A DNA stretch of 13,636 bases from JBKHXU01 sp046565865 (lineage in GTDB: Bacteria; Pseudomonadota; Gammaproteobacteria; Acidiferrobacterales; Sulfurifustaceae): positions 1-13,636 of the forward strand of contig JBKHXU010000221.1 in the NCBI GenBank assembly GCA_046565865.1, given 5' to 3'. Shown here piece by piece: positions 5,248-12,283 of this stretch. Each line of letters begins with the position of its first letter. Position 1 is the stretch's first letter. Both the position numbers and the translations under genes were made by a program. The notes beneath the pieces were generated by a model. That model was not told where the DNA came from, made no database searches, and saw only the letters and a program-made list of their open reading frames with translations.

Positions 5248-7155
5248 TTAGTGATGCCCTTCCGCTTTCAGTTTGGCCAGGTCTTTGTCCTCGAGGTCAC
5301 CGACCAGGTGATACAGAGGCGCTTTTTCCATGGTGTACTCGCCCGTCTTTGGATCGCGACGAGAGACTGTCAGTACGTGCCAGTTCTTGTCATCCAGATA
5401 CATGGCGTCACCACGGTAGTAGTAACCCGGCCAACGGGTTTCCTTACGGAACAAGGTATGGTGGAACACGGCTTCTGAGGTCAGGAAGCGATGCTTCAGT
5501 TCCCATGCACGCAGCAGCTCATGGATATCGGAAGCAGCAAGTTTCTCCAGATCTTCGCCCAGAATCGCCATCTTCTTCAGACCAATGCTCAGCAGCTTGT
5601 CGTTGGTCATGTAGTTCACACCGAAACCACCGCAGTACTCATCCATCAGCTTCTGCAGACGATCCAGACCCTGCCGCGGATTGATGAAGTTGGGGTTCAC
5701 GGTGCCGGCAACGACTTCGTTGCTGTAGATGCGGTAGGTTTCGAGCGGCTTATAGATCTCTTTCCTGCGACGCTCGATCTGCTCGTCAGACACGCGAATG
5801 CCTTCCGCCTTGCCGTCGTCGATGTACTTGCAGGCAGCCTTAGCCGCCAGACGACCTTCGGTGAACGAGCCCGATGAGAACGCGTGCGGCGTACCACCGG
5901 CGGCGTCACCGCAGCCGAACAGACCTTCGACGGTCGTCATGCGGTTGTAGCCCCAGAAGTATTCCGGCGGCGAGACGTCTTCCGGTCCCGATACCCATGC
6001 GCCGCAACCGGTCGCATGCGAGCCCATGACGTAAGGCTCGGACGTGGTCAGTTCCGGGTTTTCGTATTTCGGATCGACGTCGGTGGAGGCCCACAGCACG
6101 GCCTGACCGACGGTCATGCCCAGGAAGTTGTGCCAGCCGATCTCTTCCAGATGCGGATCCTGGAACGCTTCCATCGTGACCATGTGAATCGGACCACGGC
6201 CGGCGTTCACTTCTTGGATGATGGCGTGGTTGCGCAAGCAGGTCGGGATCGGACGATGCGTGCGGTGCGACGCTTCCGGATCCAGATACTCCTTGCCGAC
6301 CATCTTCTGCAGTTCCGGGAACCACTTGGATTCGTACTCTTCGCCGTAGGCGTTCTGGGTGTAAGTCTTGAGATGCAGGAAGTACGCGCCGACCGGGCCG
6401 TAACCGTCTTTGAAACGGGCCAGCACGATACGGTTTTCCATCTGCGTCATCTTCGCGCCTGCCTGGATCATCAAGCCATAGGCGGAACCCGACGACCACG
6501 GCGCGTACCACACGCGACCCGCACCTTCACCCACGGAACGCGGCTTGAAGATGTTCGACGCGCCACCGGCGCCGCAGATAACCGTCTTGGACTTGAATAC
6601 GTGGTAGTTACCAGTACGGACGTTGAAGCCGACGGCACCCGCGACGCGGTTTTCCTTGGCTTCGTCCATCAGCAGGTGAGTTACGCAGATACGGTTGTAG
6701 ACCTTGTCAGCCGACTTCTTCGCGGCTTCCGCGACGATAGGCTTGTAGGACTCACCGTGAATCATGATCTGCCAGCGACCTTCGCGCAGATACGCGCCGG
6801 TCTTCTCGTTGCGCATGATCGGCAGACCCCATTCCTCGAACTGATGAACCGCCGAGTCCACGTGGCGCGCCATGTCGAACGCCAAGTCTTCGCGCACCAT
6901 GCCCATCAGGTCGATGCGCGCGTAGCGCACGTGATCTTCCGGCTTGTTCTCGCCGAAACGGGTACCCATGTAGCAGTTGATCGCGTACAGACCCTGAGCT
7001 ACCGCGCCAGAACGGTCGATGTTGGCCTTTTCGGCAATGACAATCTTCTTGTCCTTGCCCCAATACCGCGCTTCGAACGCAGCGCCGGTACCACCCAGGC
7101 CAGCGCCCACCACCAGCACATCGATGTTATCTTCGACAATAGTTTTGTAGCCCAT
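5248..7155 (-). CDS. aprA: Adenylylsulfate (APS) reductase, alpha subunit
   Basis: This 635-residue flavoprotein is close to the usual AprA length. It carries an FAD dinucleotide site at residues 12-24 (DVLVVGAGLGGTG), the second FAD-contact region KTVICGAGGASN, the family segment VWYAPWSSGSAYGLMIQAGAKMTQMENR, the MGSHATGCGAW loop and the flavin-site motif FGCGDAAGGTPHAFSSGSFTEGR. It binds FAD and interconverts APS with sulfite plus AMP; in sulfur oxidisers it runs toward APS, the substrate for ATP sulfurylase. It works as AprAB in the cytoplasm, with electrons leaving through AprB. Its ATG shares one base with the aprB stop (TAATG), coupling translation and stoichiometry. No lesions are seen. 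Codon use is even and well adapted, as expected for an abundant enzyme. Confidence 0.98.
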   Translation of the reverse strand: MGYKTIVEDNIDVLVVGAGLGGTGAAFEARYWGKDKKIVIAEKANIDRSGAVAQGLYAINCYMGTRFGENKPEDHVRYARIDLMGMVREDLAFDMARHVDSAVHQFEEWGLPIMRNEKTGAYLREGRWQIMIHGESYKPIVAEAAKKSADKVYNRICVTHLLMDEAKENRVAGAVGFNVRTGNYHVFKSKTVICGAGGASNIFKPRSVGEGAGRVWYAPWSSGSAYGLMIQAGAKMTQMENRIVLARFKDGYGPVGAYFLHLKTYTQNAYGEEYESKWFPELQKMVGKEYLDPEASHRTHRPIPTCLRNHAIIQEVNAGRGPIHMVTMEAFQDPHLEEIGWHNFLGMTVGQAVLWASTDVDPKYENPELTTSEPYVMGSHATGCGAWVSGPEDVSPPEYFWGYNRMTTVEGLFGCGDAAGGTPHAFSSGSFTEGRLAAKAACKYIDDGKAEGIRVSDEQIERRRKEIYKPLETYRIYSNEVVAGTVNPNFINPRQGLDRLQKLMDEYCGGFGVNYMTNDKLLSIGLKKMAILGEDLEKLAASDIHELLRAWELKHRFLTSEAVFHHTLFRKETRWPGYYYRGDAMYLDDKNWHVLTVSRRDPKTGEYTMEKAPLYHLVGDLEDKDLAKLKAEGHH

Positions 7156-7637
7156 TAGTAGTACACCCCTTCTTTAAGCGACAAGCCGTTGGATTGCAGG
7201 GTGTGCAAGCCACCCTCGTCCATACGGATATATTTCGGCTCGTTAAACAATAGCTGGCTGTTGACCGCGTCTTTTGACGGCGCCGGTACTTCCGCCAATT
7301 TCGGAATCGCTGTGCCCCACGGCTTGGTCGTGATCGGCGCGACCAGATCCATGTCCTTCTTGCCGTTACGGAACTTGATGCGCCAGGAGATGATGCCCTT
7401 CTCTTCATCGCGATGAACGCGTACCGAGTGACCCAGCGGCGCGAAGTCAGCGTAACCGCGCACGTCGATCGCGTGGTGCGGGCAGGCCTTCACGCAGGAG
7501 TAGCACTCCCAACACATGTTGGGCTCGATGTTGTAGGCACGACGCAGCGATTTGTCGATGTGCATGATGTCCGACGGGCAGATATCGACGCACTGTCCAC
7601 ACCCGTCACAACGGGTCATGTATACAAAAGTTGGCAT
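7155..7637 (-). CDS. aprB: Adenylylsulfate reductase, beta (iron-sulfur) subunit
   Basis: The 160-residue ferredoxin-like subunit has two complete [4Fe-4S] motifs: C10-x2-C13-x2-C16-x3-C20-P (CDGCGQCVDICP) and C42-x2-C45-x2-C48-x3-C52-P (CWECYSCVKACP). The Trp at 43 matches the aromatic residue reported between the clusters in AprB structures. The remainder (61-160) contains a beta-rich part and a long tail that in known structures wraps around AprA. It relays electrons between the AprA flavin and, in organisms like this one, the membrane protein AprM. The ribosome site is GAGAGAGACG, close before the ATG at 7637. The gene lies 30 bp after aprM and overlaps aprA by one base. Confidence 0.98.
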   Translation of the reverse strand: MPTFVYMTRCDGCGQCVDICPSDIMHIDKSLRRAYNIEPNMCWECYSCVKACPHHAIDVRGYADFAPLGHSVRVHRDEEKGIISWRIKFRNGKKDMDLVAPITTKPWGTAIPKLAEVPAPSKDAVNSQLLFNEPKYIRMDEGGLHTLQSNGLSLKEGVYY

Positions 7638-7667
7638 GATCGTCTCTCTCGTATAGCGGTAGTTGAA

Positions 7668-8519
7668 TTAGTAGTGGCTCGGCCGTTCGCGGCGGATGCC
7701 TGGTCCCATGTTGGGCGGGTTCTTACCCATGTACTTGGCGATATCCGGATACTTTCTCTGCACTTCGGGATCGCTCGGGTCGTAATCCAAGGGCAGATCC
7801 TCGCGCGAGCCATCGGCGCGGGTGACGCGCTTCTGAAACGCGGCCGCCGGCTTGAAGAACATGTGCGCGAACTTGGACCAGTACACGCCACCGAACAACA
7901 CGACGCCGGAGATGGCGAACAAGATTAAAAACGCTGTGGACCAGCCGGCTATGCTGCGGTACTGAGTAAAGGACCAGAGCAAGGCGAAGGTCGAGGTCGC
8001 GAGCAGGGAGAGGATGAAAAGATCGGCCCGTTCCAGACGGTACCAGGGCAGACCTTCGGCGGACACGTCCACGCGAATAAAGAACCAGAACCAGTAACCG
8101 CCGACGGCGAGCATAAGCGCGCCGATGTGCCAGAGTTGCGGCACGATCGTCGGCGCTGGTGTTGCTGGCGTCGGATAACCGAAGATCAGAATCACGGTGG
8201 TGACAACGAAGAGGATAAAGCCCCACATGGTTAGCAGATGGGAAAGCCGGCGTCGTACATTGCGGAATTCGCCGGAGGTCGCCACTTCGTTCAGCAGTAC
8301 CGATATCGCGATGACGATTTTTTCTCCGAACCCGACTTTACGCTTTGCGTTGCGTTTCGCTTTCTCCGCGTTCAGGAAAAAATACTCCGCGCTCCTCTTG
8401 TGCTTCATGTCCATGATGGTTCCGACGATCACCAGCAGAACCATCACAACGATATACCCTTGCATGACGGCAACAGGTATGTATGCCGAAAGTACGGCAA
8501 AGGGATTGCTCTCGAACAT
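7668..8519 (-). CDS. aprM: AprM, putative membrane anchor/electron acceptor of APS reductase
   Basis: This 283-residue integral membrane protein is encoded immediately upstream of aprBA, the position of AprM in sulfur-oxidising bacteria. About five membrane segments are visible: 17-37, 96-114, 129-148, 166-186 and 193-216. A lysine/arginine-rich cytoplasmic loop lies at 39-61. Membrane-associated histidines H94, H131 and H219 could hold haem, by analogy with NarI/DsrM-type cytochrome b subunits; haem binding is inference. The soluble C-terminus (217-283) begins KFAHMFFKP and is acidic then basic, a plausible docking tail for AprB. Its expected job is to pass electrons from AprAB into the quinone pool, the role played by QmoABC in sulfate reducers; no qmo gene is present here. 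The ATG at 8519 has AAAGAGGA seven to eight bases upstream. Confidence 0.93.
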   Translation of the reverse strand: MFESNPFAVLSAYIPVAVMQGYIVVMVLLVIVGTIMDMKHKRSAEYFFLNAEKAKRNAKRKVGFGEKIVIAISVLLNEVATSGEFRNVRRRLSHLLTMWGFILFVVTTVILIFGYPTPATPAPTIVPQLWHIGALMLAVGGYWFWFFIRVDVSAEGLPWYRLERADLFILSLLATSTFALLWSFTQYRSIAGWSTAFLILFAISGVVLFGGVYWSKFAHMFFKPAAAFQKRVTRADGSREDLPLDYDPSDPEVQRKYPDIAKYMGKNPPNMGPGIRRERPSHY

Positions 8520-8545
8520 TTAAATATCCTCTTTACTGTCGGTGA

Positions 8546-8653
8546 TTAGATTTTTGCGCCGCCCTGATGCAGCGTGTCGATGAGCGTTGCACGACGACGA
8601 GCATCAGGATGATTTGGAAAACGGAGGTCCGCAAAGCGACTGCCGCTGAACAT
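8546..8653 (-). CDS. 35-residue ORF in the aprM leader, unrecognised
   Basis: The ORF runs from ATG (8653) to TAA (8546) and ends 26 bp before aprM, whose ribosome site lies in that gap. The peptide begins MFSGSRFADLRFPNHPDARR and ends DTLHQGGAKI. It has a natural amino-acid mix rather than the Arg/Ala-rich look of GC shadows. The frame stays open nine sense codons upstream of the ATG, to a TAG. A GGGGG tract lies about eight bases before the ATG, so the ribosome site is poor. It could be a genuine small protein co-transcribed with aprMBA, a leader peptide setting aprM translation, or the decayed end of an older gene. Confidence 0.4.
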   Translation of the reverse strand: MFSGSRFADLRFPNHPDARRRATLIDTLHQGGAKI

Positions 8654-8721
8654 CAGAACAACCCCCAGTTCCTGCCAGTTCTAGTAAAAAGACCGCTTGC
8701 TACGGCCGTCAGGCGCAGCAC

Positions 8722-8748
8722 CATATAGCGCGCACGACACGGTTTCAA
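8722..8748 (-). promoter_or_regulatory. Candidate sigma-70-type promoter for aprMBA
   Basis: On the - strand TTGAAA (8748-8743, five of six to TTGACA) and TATATG (8727-8722, four of six to TATAAT) are separated by 15 bp, slightly short. Initiation would fall near 8715, giving a leader of about 195 nt that includes the 35-codon ORF. It is the best pair I found in the gap between the ATPase gene and aprM. Confidence 0.35.
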
Positions 8749-9026
8749 CCCCGCGTTGGGGGTAAGGGCGGGTTAAATGTCTCCATTAGGCGGGCTTATC
8801 TGGGCGCGGCGGAGTTGCCTGCTTGGCATATTCCGTAAGACCCAGGGTTTGCGGCCCACAGCCGCCAACGCACATCATTAAATTAGATTGTGCGAATTTA
8901 GCTACCCGCCTGCCCTGACTCTGCCAGCGATCGCCCCAACGGTCGATCCCGGCCTGGGGCGCCGCAGGGGCCCGACGAGCGGCATCGAGATCCCCGAGGT
9001 TCGCCACGTGCGCCCGCGCACCCCGC

Positions 9027-9056
9027 CCGGGCCCGCCCTCGGTAGTTACGGCCCGG
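9027..9056 (-). terminator. Hairpin directly behind the ATPase stop codon
   Basis: CCGGGCC (9027-9033) and GGCCCGG (9050-9056) form a perfect 7-bp GC stem with a 16-nt loop, abutting the ATPase stop codon (9057-9059). No T-run follows on the - strand, so it is at best a weak or factor-assisted terminator, or a 3'-end stabiliser. Confidence 0.35.
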
Positions 9057-11783
9057 TCACGTCACCGCCTCGCGCCGAAAGGCGCCGGACAGCCGCCAGC
9101 GCGCGCCGAGCCACTTCTCGAGTTCGACGCACAGGAACACCGCGATCCCGACCGCCGCGACGCGGGCCCAGGCGAGCACGTCGAGATCGGCGGTGCCAAA
9201 CAGCCGCTGCATCGGCGGCGCGTACGTGAATAACAACTGGAACACGAGCAACAGGCCGATCGCGATCAGCGCGTAACGATTGCCGAACAGCCCGTCGCGA
9301 TCGAGCACCGAGGCGGTCAGGCGGCGCACGTTGAACAGGTACGCCGCCTCGCCGACCACGAGCGTGTTGACCGCCACCGTGCGCGCGGTAGCGATGTCGG
9401 CGCCGTGTTCGATCTCCCACAGATAGAGTCCGAAGCCGCCGGCGACCAGGAGCAGCGTCACGAACAGGATGCGCCACACGAGAAACGGCGTCAGCAGCGA
9501 CGCGCGCGGGTCGCGCGGCGCGCGGCGCATCACGTCCGGCTCGGCCGCCTCGAACGCGATCGCGAGCGACAGCGTCACGGTGGTGATCATGTTCACCCAC
9601 AGTATCTGCACCGGCGTGATCGGCAGCGTCAGCCCGAGCAAGATCGCGAGCACCAGCATCCCGGCCTCGCCGCCGTTGGTGGGCAAAATGAAAACAATCG
9701 CGCGCCGCAGGTTGCCGTACACCGTGCGCCCCTCCTCGACCGCCGCGGCGATGGAAGCGAAATTGTCATCCGCGAGCACGATCTCGGCCGCTTCCTTGGC
9801 CGCCTCGGTGCCCTTGTTCCCCATGGCGATGCCGATGTCGGCGCGCTTCAACGCCGGTGCGTCGTTCACCCCGTCGCCGGTCATGGCCACCACGTCGCCG
9901 TTCGCTTGCAGCGCCTGCACCAGGCGCAGTTTGTGCGCCGGGCTGGTGCGCGCGAAAACGTGCGCGGCGGCGGCGGCGCGCGCGAGCGCGGCATCGTCGA
10001 GCGCGTCGAGCTCGGCGCCGGTCAGGGTGTCGATGCGATCGGCGAGCTTGAGTTGTTCGCCGATCGCGCGCGCGGTGGCGGCGTGATCGCCGGTGATCAT
10101 CTTCACGGCGATACCGGCGGTGCGACACGCGGCCACGGCCGCGATCGCCTCCGTGCGCGGCGGATCGGCGAGCCCGAGCACCGCGAGCAAGGTGAAGCCG
10201 CCGCGCTCCACGGCAGCAAAGACGAGCGCGGTCTCATCGCGCGCCGCCGGCCGCACCGCGACAGCGAGCAGGCGCATGCCGCTCGCCGCGGCCGCCTGCA
10301 TGCGCGCCTGCCAGCGTTCGGCGACGAGCGCCGCGTCGGTGCCGGACGCGCGCCGCTCGCGCGCGCACAGGGCGAGCACGCGCTCCGGCGCGCCTTTCAC
10401 GTACACGTACCCGGCGCCGGCATGGTCGTGATGCAGCGTGGCCATGAATCGGTGCTCGGACTCGAACGGGATCACGTCGGTCCGCGGGCGCACCTCGCGC
10501 TCCAACGCCTCGTCGAGCCCGGCCTTGAGCGCGAAGCTGATCAATGCGCCCTCGGTCGGATCGCCGCTCAGGGTCCATGCCCCGGCCTGCTGCTGCAGCG
10601 CCGCGTCGTTGCACAACAGCGCCGCGCGCGCGGCTTCGATCAGCGCCGGATCGTCGGCAGCATCGACCGCGCGATCGTCGAGACTGAAACCACCGATCGG
10701 CGCATAGCCCACGCCCGACACCGTGTAGCTCGCGTCGGCGGTGATCGCCGTGCGCACGGTCATTTCGTTGCGCGTGAGGGTGCCGGTCTTGTCGGTGCAG
10801 ATGACGGTCACCGAACCGATGGTTTCGACCGCCGGCAGGCGCCGCACGATCGCGCGCCGCGCCGCCATGCGCTGCACGCCGATGGCGAGCGTGATGGTGA
10901 GGATCGCGGGCAGACCCTCCGGAATCGCCGCCACCGCGAGGCCGACCGCGGCCATGAACATATCCGCCGCCGAGTAGTCGCGTATCAGGGTGCCGAAGGC
11001 GAACGTCGCGGCGGCGAAGCCGAGGATGACCCAGGTCAGCCACAGGCCGAATCCGGCGAGCTGGCGCAGCAGCGGCGTGGTCAGCTCGGTGACATCGGCC
11101 AGCATCGCGTTGATGCGGCCGATCTCGGTATCGCTGCCGGTGCCGATGACGACGCCGGTGCCCTGGCCATAGGCGACGAGCGTGCCGGCATAGGCCATGG
11201 AGCAGCGATCGCCGAGCGGCGCGTCCGCGGCCACCGGCGCCGGCGACTTTTCCACCGCCAGCGACTCGCCGGTCAGGGCCGCCTCGTCGACGCGCAGGTT
11301 GCGCACGTGAATCAGGCGCAAATCGGCCGGCACTTTGTCGCCGGCCGCGAGGTATACGATGTCGCCCGGCACCAGTTCCTCCGCCGGGATCGACACGCGC
11401 CGGCCGGCGCGCAGCGCCTGCGCCTCGAGCGACAACATCTGCCGGATCGCCGCCAGCGCCTGCTCCGCCTTGCCTTCCTGCAAGAAGCCGACGATGGCGT
11501 TGATGAACACAACGCCGAAAATCACGGCGCTGTCCACTGGGTGACCGAGCACGGCTGTGATCGCGGCGGCGATCAGCAGCACGTAGATGAGGACGTTGTG
11601 GAACTGCCGTAGAAAGCGGCGCCAGGCGCTGGGCGCGGCCGCGCGCGGGAGGGTGTTAGGGCCGTATCGCGCGAACCGGCGGCGCGCCTCGTCCGCTGTC
11701 AGCCCGGCGGCCGAGGACTCGACGGCATTCAGCACCGCCGCCGCTTCCTGCGCGTGCCACATCGGCGAGCGCGCGTCAGTCAT
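9057..11783 (-). CDS. P2A-type cation-transporting ATPase (HAD-IC, SERCA/CtpF-like)
   Basis: This 908-residue protein has full P-type ATPase architecture: N-terminal cation-ATPase domain (~8-75), actuator loop TGES (171-174), M4 motif PEGLP (288-292), phosphorylation site DKTGTLT with D331, nucleotide-binding KGAPE (463-467), hinge TGDGVNDAP (635-643), and a C-terminal transporter domain with four membrane segments (~764-890). It pumps a cation across the inner membrane at the cost of ATP. Against SERCA, the ion ligands in M4 (E289), M5 (N703, E706) and part of M6 (N731, T734) are kept, but the M6 Asp is Thr (T735 in WVNMITT). Strict Ca2+ specificity is therefore doubtful, and Mg2+, Na+/K+ or another ion remains possible. 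It is co-directional with the SHOCT gene, 34 bp downstream of it. Its own ribosome site is weak, so it is probably coupled to that gene. Confidence 0.93.
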   Translation of the reverse strand: MTDARSPMWHAQEAAAVLNAVESSAAGLTADEARRRFARYGPNTLPRAAAPSAWRRFLRQFHNVLIYVLLIAAAITAVLGHPVDSAVIFGVVFINAIVGFLQEGKAEQALAAIRQMLSLEAQALRAGRRVSIPAEELVPGDIVYLAAGDKVPADLRLIHVRNLRVDEAALTGESLAVEKSPAPVAADAPLGDRCSMAYAGTLVAYGQGTGVVIGTGSDTEIGRINAMLADVTELTTPLLRQLAGFGLWLTWVILGFAAATFAFGTLIRDYSAADMFMAAVGLAVAAIPEGLPAILTITLAIGVQRMAARRAIVRRLPAVETIGSVTVICTDKTGTLTRNEMTVRTAITADASYTVSGVGYAPIGGFSLDDRAVDAADDPALIEAARAALLCNDAALQQQAGAWTLSGDPTEGALISFALKAGLDEALEREVRPRTDVIPFESEHRFMATLHHDHAGAGYVYVKGAPERVLALCARERRASGTDAALVAERWQARMQAAAASGMRLLAVAVRPAARDETALVFAAVERGGFTLLAVLGLADPPRTEAIAAVAACRTAGIAVKMITGDHAATARAIGEQLKLADRIDTLTGAELDALDDAALARAAAAAHVFARTSPAHKLRLVQALQANGDVVAMTGDGVNDAPALKRADIGIAMGNKGTEAAKEAAEIVLADDNFASIAAAVEEGRTVYGNLRRAIVFILPTNGGEAGMLVLAILLGLTLPITPVQILWVNMITTVTLSLAIAFEAAEPDVMRRAPRDPRASLLTPFLVWRILFVTLLLVAGGFGLYLWEIEHGADIATARTVAVNTLVVGEAAYLFNVRRLTASVLDRDGLFGNRYALIAIGLLLVFQLLFTYAPPMQRLFGTADLDVLAWARVAAVGIAVFLCVELEKWLGARWRLSGAFRREAVT

Positions 11784-11817
11784 ACCGCCGGCGCCTGCTG
11801 CGGGTGCCGCACATCGG

Positions 11818-12036
11818 TCACCCGGGCGCGTCGCGCTCGAGCGTGCGCCTGCGCTCCTCGTACTCGTCCTGCGTAATCTCGCCGTTCGCGTAGCGCCGCT
11901 GCAATATCTCGAGCGGCGTGCGCGCGGAACGCCCCGCTACACGCGTCACCCACAGCACCAAGCCAACAAGCAACGCGATCCACAGCAACCACCAGAAAAA
12001 ATGAAAGCCCATAAAGCCCCAACCGTCGTAGCCCAT
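11818..12036 (-). CDS. Small membrane protein with SHOCT domain
   Basis: This 72-residue protein has two parts. A Gly/Phe/Trp-rich N-terminus leads into one membrane helix at ~11-33 (FHFFWWLLWIALLVGLVLWV). A C-terminal SHOCT domain spans ~41-68 (TPLEILQRRYANGEITQDEYEERRRTLE), the short helical module found at the ends of many bacterial membrane proteins. Its function is unknown; SHOCT modules are thought to mediate oligomerisation or protein contacts. The ribosome site GGAAGGAGA lies just upstream of the ATG and is the strongest in this operon. It lies 34 bp before the cation ATPase gene, so it may be an accessory of that pump. A class II-type FNR promoter arrangement lies about 130-180 bp upstream. 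Confidence 0.87.
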   Translation of the reverse strand: MGYDGWGFMGFHFFWWLLWIALLVGLVLWVTRVAGRSARTPLEILQRRYANGEITQDEYEERRRTLERDAPG

Positions 12037-12087
12037 ATCGCGTCTCCTTCCAAGCTTCTAACACTGGGTGTTGATAACTCCCGCGCC

Positions 12088-12142
12088 GTCATGGCGATGA
12101 ACAATAACCGGGGGGAGATTGCTTCGCTTCGCTCGCAATGAC
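12088..12142. repeat. Dispersed-repeat-like imperfect inverted repeat (GTCAT...ATGAC ends)
   Basis: The element opens GTCATGGCGATGA (12088-12100) and closes TCGCTCGCAATGAC (12129-12142). The ends are imperfect inverted copies, with GGGGGGAGATTGCTTCGCTTCGC in between, seen here as GGGGGGAGATT (12110-12120) then GCTTCGCTTCGC. The string GTCATTGCGAGCGAAGCGAAGCAAT (- strand, 12142-12118) is a familiar dispersed intergenic repeat of many proteobacteria. It lies in the 5' leader of the SHOCT-ATPase transcript and could fold there. Confidence 0.5.
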
Positions 12143-12172
12143 ATCGGCGGGCCCGTATCAGTACCCGGATAT

Positions 12173-12178
12173 AAGATA
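12173..12178 (-). promoter_or_regulatory. -10-like element of a class II FNR promoter for SHOCT-ATPase
   Basis: TATCTT (12178-12173, - strand; four of six to TATAAT) has its centre exactly 32 bp from the centre of the FNR box at 12201-12214. This is the spacing of class II FNR promoters, where the box is centred at -41.5 and the -10 hexamer at -9.5. Initiation would fall near 12166, giving a leader of ~130 nt that carries the inverted repeat. Confidence 0.45.
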
Positions 12179-12200
12179 AAGATTCGACCGCGGCCACGCC

Positions 12201-12214
12201 TTGATCCATATCAA
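12201..12214 (-). promoter_or_regulatory. FNR/Dnr-type binding box upstream of SHOCT-ATPase
   Basis: TTGATCCATATCAA is a perfect TTGAT-N4-ATCAA site, with flanking C and G giving a 16-bp near-dyad. It sits 164 bp before the SHOCT ATG, in the gap behind the convergently placed end of the phosphoketolase gene on the same strand. With the properly spaced -10-like hexamer it forms a good class II activator arrangement, suggesting that the SHOCT-ATPase operon is induced at low oxygen. The FNR, Anr or Dnr regulator itself is outside the window. Confidence 0.7.
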
Positions 12215-12220
12215 GCCGCG

Positions 12221-12240
12221 GACGGCCTCGCGACGCCGTC
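12221..12240 (-). terminator. Hairpin behind the phosphoketolase gene, weak terminator candidate
   Basis: GACGGC (12221-12226) and GCCGTC (12235-12240) form a 6-bp GC stem with an 8-nt loop, 43 bp past the phosphoketolase stop and just before the FNR box. No T-run follows, so intrinsic termination is unlikely to be efficient. Confidence 0.25.
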
Positions 12241-12283
12241 ACTGGTGATCTTGGGGATTTTGGTGCGCTCGGGATGGCGTCGC

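Larger units (their letters stand above)
8654..9056. other. Intergenic region between the ATPase gene and the apr leader ORF
   Basis: No convincing full gene lies here. It holds the candidate apr promoter, the hairpin directly behind the ATPase stop, and a 30-codon - strand ORF at 8878-8786 (MMCVGGCGPQTLGLTEYAKQ, ending PRPDKPA). That ORF has a CVGGC motif but no ribosome site before its ATG-ATG start. Its frame is open up to 9007, but the extra residues look like GC-rich noise. An A+T-rich island (about 8872-8903) stands out against GC-rich flanks and could hold a further promoter or protein-binding site. Confidence 0.5.

Noticed and set aside
5884..7158. 424-codon open frame on the + strand
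   Set aside because: It is antisense to aprA, which is unmistakable. The composition is shadow-like and no ribosome site or motif is seen.
8654..8700. Sigma-54 promoter (TGGCAGGAACTGGGGGTTG)
   Set aside because: A TGGCA block is present, but no GC/TTGC block lies at the required -12 spacing.
8786..9007. 73-codon - strand ORF containing MMCVGGCGPQ
   Set aside because: No ribosome site precedes either the 9007 or the 8878 start, and the first ~40 residues look like GC-driven noise. The 30-codon core is noted under the intergenic entry but not called as a gene.
9405..11612. 735-codon open frame on the + strand
   Set aside because: It lies wholly antisense to the P-type ATPase, is very rich in Arg, His, Asp and Gly, and shows no family motif. 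It is the expected shadow of a GC-rich gene.
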